The notes beneath the pieces were generated by a model. The model was not told the DNA's origin. It was given only the letters and a program-made list of their open reading frames with translations, and ran no database searches. A DNA stretch of 64,000 nucleotides from Anseranas semipalmata (taxonomy: Eukaryota; Chordata; Aves; Anseriformes; Anseranatidae), in assembly GCA_013399115.1 (NCBI GenBank), contig VXAA01001877.1:161886-225885 (forward strand), given 5' to 3'. Position 1 is the first letter of the stretch. Each line of letters opens with the position of its first letter. Shown here one piece after another: positions 59,890-64,000 of the stretch. The translations under genes and the position numbers were made by a program.

Positions 59890-62590
59890 TAGGAGGTATC
59901 ACATCTTTCAGTCAGCCTGGAGAATTTCAGCTTAATTTCTCTCCTTGGTCTACATACAAAATCAATGAATTCCCCAAGTAAGCAAATTTTTTGACCTGAG
60001 GTCCTCTGAAGTTTAGCCATCATGACAAATTAACCCTGCAACATTTTGCAGGCTAGAATTGTTGAAGGAAGGGCAGTAATTTCATTATCCTGCCTACTGT
60101 CCCGTCAGACCAGCGAGTCTTGGTGCAGTCTTTCATACAGGTGTTTGCAGAAAAATGAGTACTCTTCAAGAGCATACTCCCTCCAGGAGTTGTCACTACA
60201 GTGGTGTCTGCATTTTCATCAAGACTAATCTTTATTAATAACTTCTACTCAGATATTTGACTGTGCTCAGTCTATTACAGTGTCAATTCAATTTAGCTGT
60301 AGCTGATACAATATGAATATATCTATCATTATCCTAGTACTCTGCTAGCTTTATTTTTTAATTTGAGTGATTTATAAAATCTCTTAATCCCAACTCTACA
60401 ATTAATCTTGCTAGGGACTTTAATCTCAGCTGGCTGAAAAATGGTTCACAGGACTTGAAAGCTGCAATATGCTAAATCACCTCTAAATCAAAATTAAAAT
60501 AACAGAAAACTCCATTTCCTCCCCGTACATCTCATATGCCTATCAAATGACTGAAAAATTGTTCTCAGCATTTGAAAGCTTAGCTGTTTTAACTCAACTG
60601 TGAGACTGCAAGGAGAGTCTTTTTTCTTTGTAAATATAATATAGTGTCTATAGAATCTGATCTTAATGGCAATATTAAACATCTCTTCATTTTTTTTATA
60701 TGTAATCATCAAACAACACTAATCTCTATGCCCAAAATATCGTTACATGGAATCCTTCTCCTGTGGTACAAACTTTGTACCTATTTCATAAGTTCAGCGT
60801 CATCTATGAGGGGCAGTTCCTTTTATTCTTGGCTTTACTCTACTTTGTCGTATTTAGTTTATAAGTGATTGGCTGTTAAGGACACTTTCTCTGCGGTGTA
60901 ACAGAAAAACGGTGCTTGCAAGGGTAGATGAAAAAAATAAGCATTCCTCAGTATTACTAACCTAAATTGCTAAAACAAACCTTACAAGGCAGACCCATAC
61001 TTTGACTTGCATTTGTCACTATTAACCCAATTTACATGTGAGCCTCTCAAACTTGGAATGACTTTAAGTCCAACCTATTTGATCACCACCATGTACCATC
61101 TCCGCAGCCCTGCTGTATGCAGGGCTTCAGTCCACCTTCTCTTGCCCTCCCTGTGGTTGTCGCCATGACATGACCAGCCTTCAGATACAATGGTCTCCTG
61201 TCACTGTTATCCCTGACATTCCTGTGCCTCATCACCACTTGCTTGGAAGCCCTGTGTGTGCCGTAGGTTGTGCGTCTGCAGGCAATGCTGCACCTGTGGG
61301 GCAGCCCACAGCACTGAGCCCGGTGCATTAAACCCAGGGGGCTCCTTCAGAAACTTCAATGCCTCTCAAAACGACAGCATCACAGAGATGTGGAGGACAG
61401 AGATGTAGGCAGAAATATGTAAGGCAGAAGAAAGGATCCATAACTCTATTTAATTACCAATAAATGCAAAGATTGCATTTGATAGAACAATACCCTGTAA
61501 ATCTCTGAGATTTCCTTTGAATTTAGTTATCTGAGAATTCTTCTACTAACTGCCAAATTGAATTGGCATTTCTTCTAATGAATAGCCTTCTTTTTCACTC
61601 TGTTTTTAATATACTAATTTATATCAGTAGTTATATATTTATTTAGTCTTGATGAAAATGGCTCTATCCAACTAAACTCTTCCTGCTTTCTGTCCCCAAA
61701 GCTCAGAAGGTTCATAATTTCTTCCTGTTTCCTACAAATACCCAGTACACTAGCTCTCCAAGAGGACCTATACAGAGGCATCTTTTGGGCACTATCTTCT
61801 GCCTCATAGTGATGGTTTGCATACTGCCTGTCAAACGCACTTTTGAAAGGGGACCTGTGATGGCTACTGGATGCTTTGGAAACTGTAATTCTGCCATATT
61901 GCACATGTTTTCACTACTGCATAAAATCTACTCATCTAAAAATATATCATACATCAATGTTCTTTCTTGTCCTCTTTTATGCACACAGAGATATATACAT
62001 ATACAGATGTGAGAGAAAGAATTTAATATACATATATTGTTACTATGGAAGAAGAACAGACAAACTGGTAAGGGTACAAAACCAAGTCAGCTCTGGTTCT
62101 GAGGGGAAGGAGCACTTTGGGAACTCAGAGAGGAAGTGCACGTGGGAAGATACAGCCCACATGGTTTATTCTATGAAAGGGAGGATTTATTTTGTAAAAG
62201 TTAAATAGTAAATCCTTAAAAATTTTGCTCTCTCTATAAATTGACTTCATTACTGACTTTCCATATGCACTTACTAATTATAATAAAGATTATGCTGGTT
62301 AAATTCAAAATCATTTTATAAAAACTCATACTGACTTTGTCAGACAAAGCTTTTGATGTTTTGCATCTTAAAATATTGTTTTTATTCTAAACCTCCCTAA
62401 CCTGGACAGTTTTCCATTTCCTTTGTTCTCTCCTGCTGTTCTTTTATTTTCAGAAAACAGTACAGTTTAGGATAATTTTTTACTTGCCCTCTCAGGTACA
62501 TCAAAGATTAGTAAAATCCCTCTTTATTTTTTCTGCTATTAAATCTGTGTGCAAACTGAGTACATTTCAATAAAGTACATATTCAGTGTT
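59890..62590. other. Intronic sequence, nothing firmly recognised
   Basis: AT-rich unique sequence. The frames (up to 110 codons at 61876-62208) show no domain. The GC-richer stretch at 61090-61330 has no recognisable family. Confidence 0.55.
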
Positions 62591-62599
62591 GCTGTGCTT

Positions 62600-63300
62600 A
62601 TTCAAATTTACATTTTTTTCCTGCATCAGTCCATTCAATGAGATGATGTGAGTAGTTACTCAGCTTCATAATTACCATGAATGTAATGAATAATTACTCA
62701 CATTGCATACCATTTCATTTTCAGCAATGTTAAAGGTTAACTCATATGAATGCTATTACATGCCTTTTAAATCATGATCAGTTCTGGCTAGCTATGTCTT
62801 GCATGCTGCATTTTGTTACAGAAACCACAGAATAGTTTGCATATCAGACTTTTCTGTAGGTCAAACAAAAGTAATTATGAGTTATTATTTCCTGCTAATG
62901 TAGATGGCATATATTTTCCTTTGATATAATAAACTATAGCTAATATCAACTAAAGTTCTGTAAGAACTGGCTGAAGTTCATCTCGTGGCATATATTTAAA
63001 CTGTGCTCTTTAACAGTGAGCATCATGTGGTCAGTCATTTATTATGCACTTTACTTGATAATCCATTAAGTATCAACAATTGCTCATGTGCATGCTACAA
63101 ATCTGTAGTTGCAAAACAGAGATGAATCATCCTGTCATAGAAAGGCTGCCTCAGTGCTGGACATAGATAAAATGAAGTGCACTCTGTAAGAAATTTAAGG
63201 ATGCTAATTAACATAAAGGTTATTACGTGCACATTGTGTCACTCACAGCTATAGATAATATTTGCTTAGGTTGTTTTACAGTATTTTTCTAATATTACTA
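62600..63300. promoter_or_regulatory. Candidate conserved non-coding block
   Basis: About 700 bp of AT-rich, low-CpG, repeat-free sequence. It contains 'cataattaccatgaatgtaa', 'gaataattactcac', a POU/octamer-like TTTGCATAT at 62836-62844, 'agtaattatgagttattat' and 'cattaagtatcaacaattg'. High density of homeodomain, POU and Sox-like motifs is typical of deeply conserved developmental enhancers. Conservation was not tested. Confidence 0.33.
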
Positions 63301-64000
63301 AAGAACATAGGCCTGATCTTGTTTTTATTATTCCTTCTATTTGAGCAGACAAATCTATTGCTCATAAAGTCTGACAAACTGAGATGGGAACTACTTACTC
63401 CCTCCTGAGCTCCATGAACATCATCACAAAGGGCATCATATTTTTAATATATATATAACCTTTTATGTATGCAGTACAACTTCTTCCACTTCAGGTAGTG
63501 CCACTGTAGTTTTATTAAAACAGAACTCCTGGGGAATATTAGAGAAAGACAGAAGTTTCATCTCAGGAAAGACTGCAGGATTGCGCCCTTGTAAGAAATG
63601 AAAGAGCTTGAAAGGAAATTTTGCAAAACTGCAGGAATGAGAGCCCTGGGATCTCAGTCCTGCTTCCAGTGTTGGCCGAGCAAAAAGGTTTTGTTTTTGT
63701 TTATTCTCCTGTAGACTCTGTGAATCTTTCATCTGTCCCTGCACAGTTGCCCAGCTTCAGTGGGAGGAATGAAGAACAGGGGATGGGGTCTTGAACCCAA
63801 ACAGGCTGAAGAATGCAGTTCCTGAGTACATGCTGTAACCTCTTGCATGCTAGTATGCAAAACCAGAGAGTCATTTCTTCCTCTAGATACATTTTTTAAG
63901 AATTATGATTGAATTCAGTGGAATCTAAGAGTGCATGGGATGTGTTTTTGGTACCAGCCCTTTCAGAGCTATGGTGCCTTTACATGCCTGTCTCTGAATC
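63300..64000. other. Intronic sequence, nothing recognised
   Basis: Unique sequence to the window end. A 93-codon minus-strand frame at 63463-63744 has no recognisable domain. Confidence 0.55.

Overview
This window is intronic DNA from a vertebrate nuclear genome, about 64 kb and AT-rich, with one clear protein-coding exon. The exon (54715-54847, + strand) encodes residues 77-120 of a class III E2 ubiquitin-conjugating enzyme. Its S-P-D tripeptide in place of T-P-E or S-S-D points to UBE2E2 rather than its paralogues UBE2E1 or UBE2E3. Everything upstream (1-54714) and downstream (54848-64000) is best read as two very long UBE2E2 introns, cut by the window edges. I searched by eye for the preceding exon (ending in the NCS motif) and the following exon (VTFRTR, with the catalytic cysteine) and found neither.

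Organism: a sauropsid, most likely a bird, because the gene is vertebrate and the recognisable transposon remnants are CR1-type LINE fragments plus a few old MIR/L2-like pieces. I see no Alu, B1 or full L1 elements as in a mammal, and overall repeat density is low. The species cannot be named from the sequence.

Layout: 2.9-4.1 kb holds two minus-strand CR1 reverse-transcriptase remnants around a 35-T tract and a CpG-dense patch with a near-perfect Maf recognition element. Other CpG-dense patches are at 8.5, 16.6 and 26.75 kb. Further CR1 remnants are at 16.0 kb and 55.7-56.0 kb, the second less than 1 kb after the exon. MIR/L2-type remnants lie near 19.2, 19.6, 29.4 and 30.0 kb. At 19.0 kb a 15-bp unit repeated three times leads into a 72-nt pyrimidine tract and a decoy 3' splice site. 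Simple repeats (TA, GGTTT, GATG, AAAT, TTTA) are scattered. Several AT-rich, homeodomain/GATA/POU-motif-rich blocks (about 9.7-10.5, 24.75, 27.4, 41.9, 52.4-52.8 and 62.6-63.3 kb) look like conserved non-coding enhancer candidates. That is inference without an alignment.

I found no convincing second gene, RNA gene, CRISPR array, prokaryotic system or intact mobile element. Most open frames are of the length expected by chance in 64 kb of this composition. The points most worth checking are the CpG patch with its MARE and the enhancer-like blocks.
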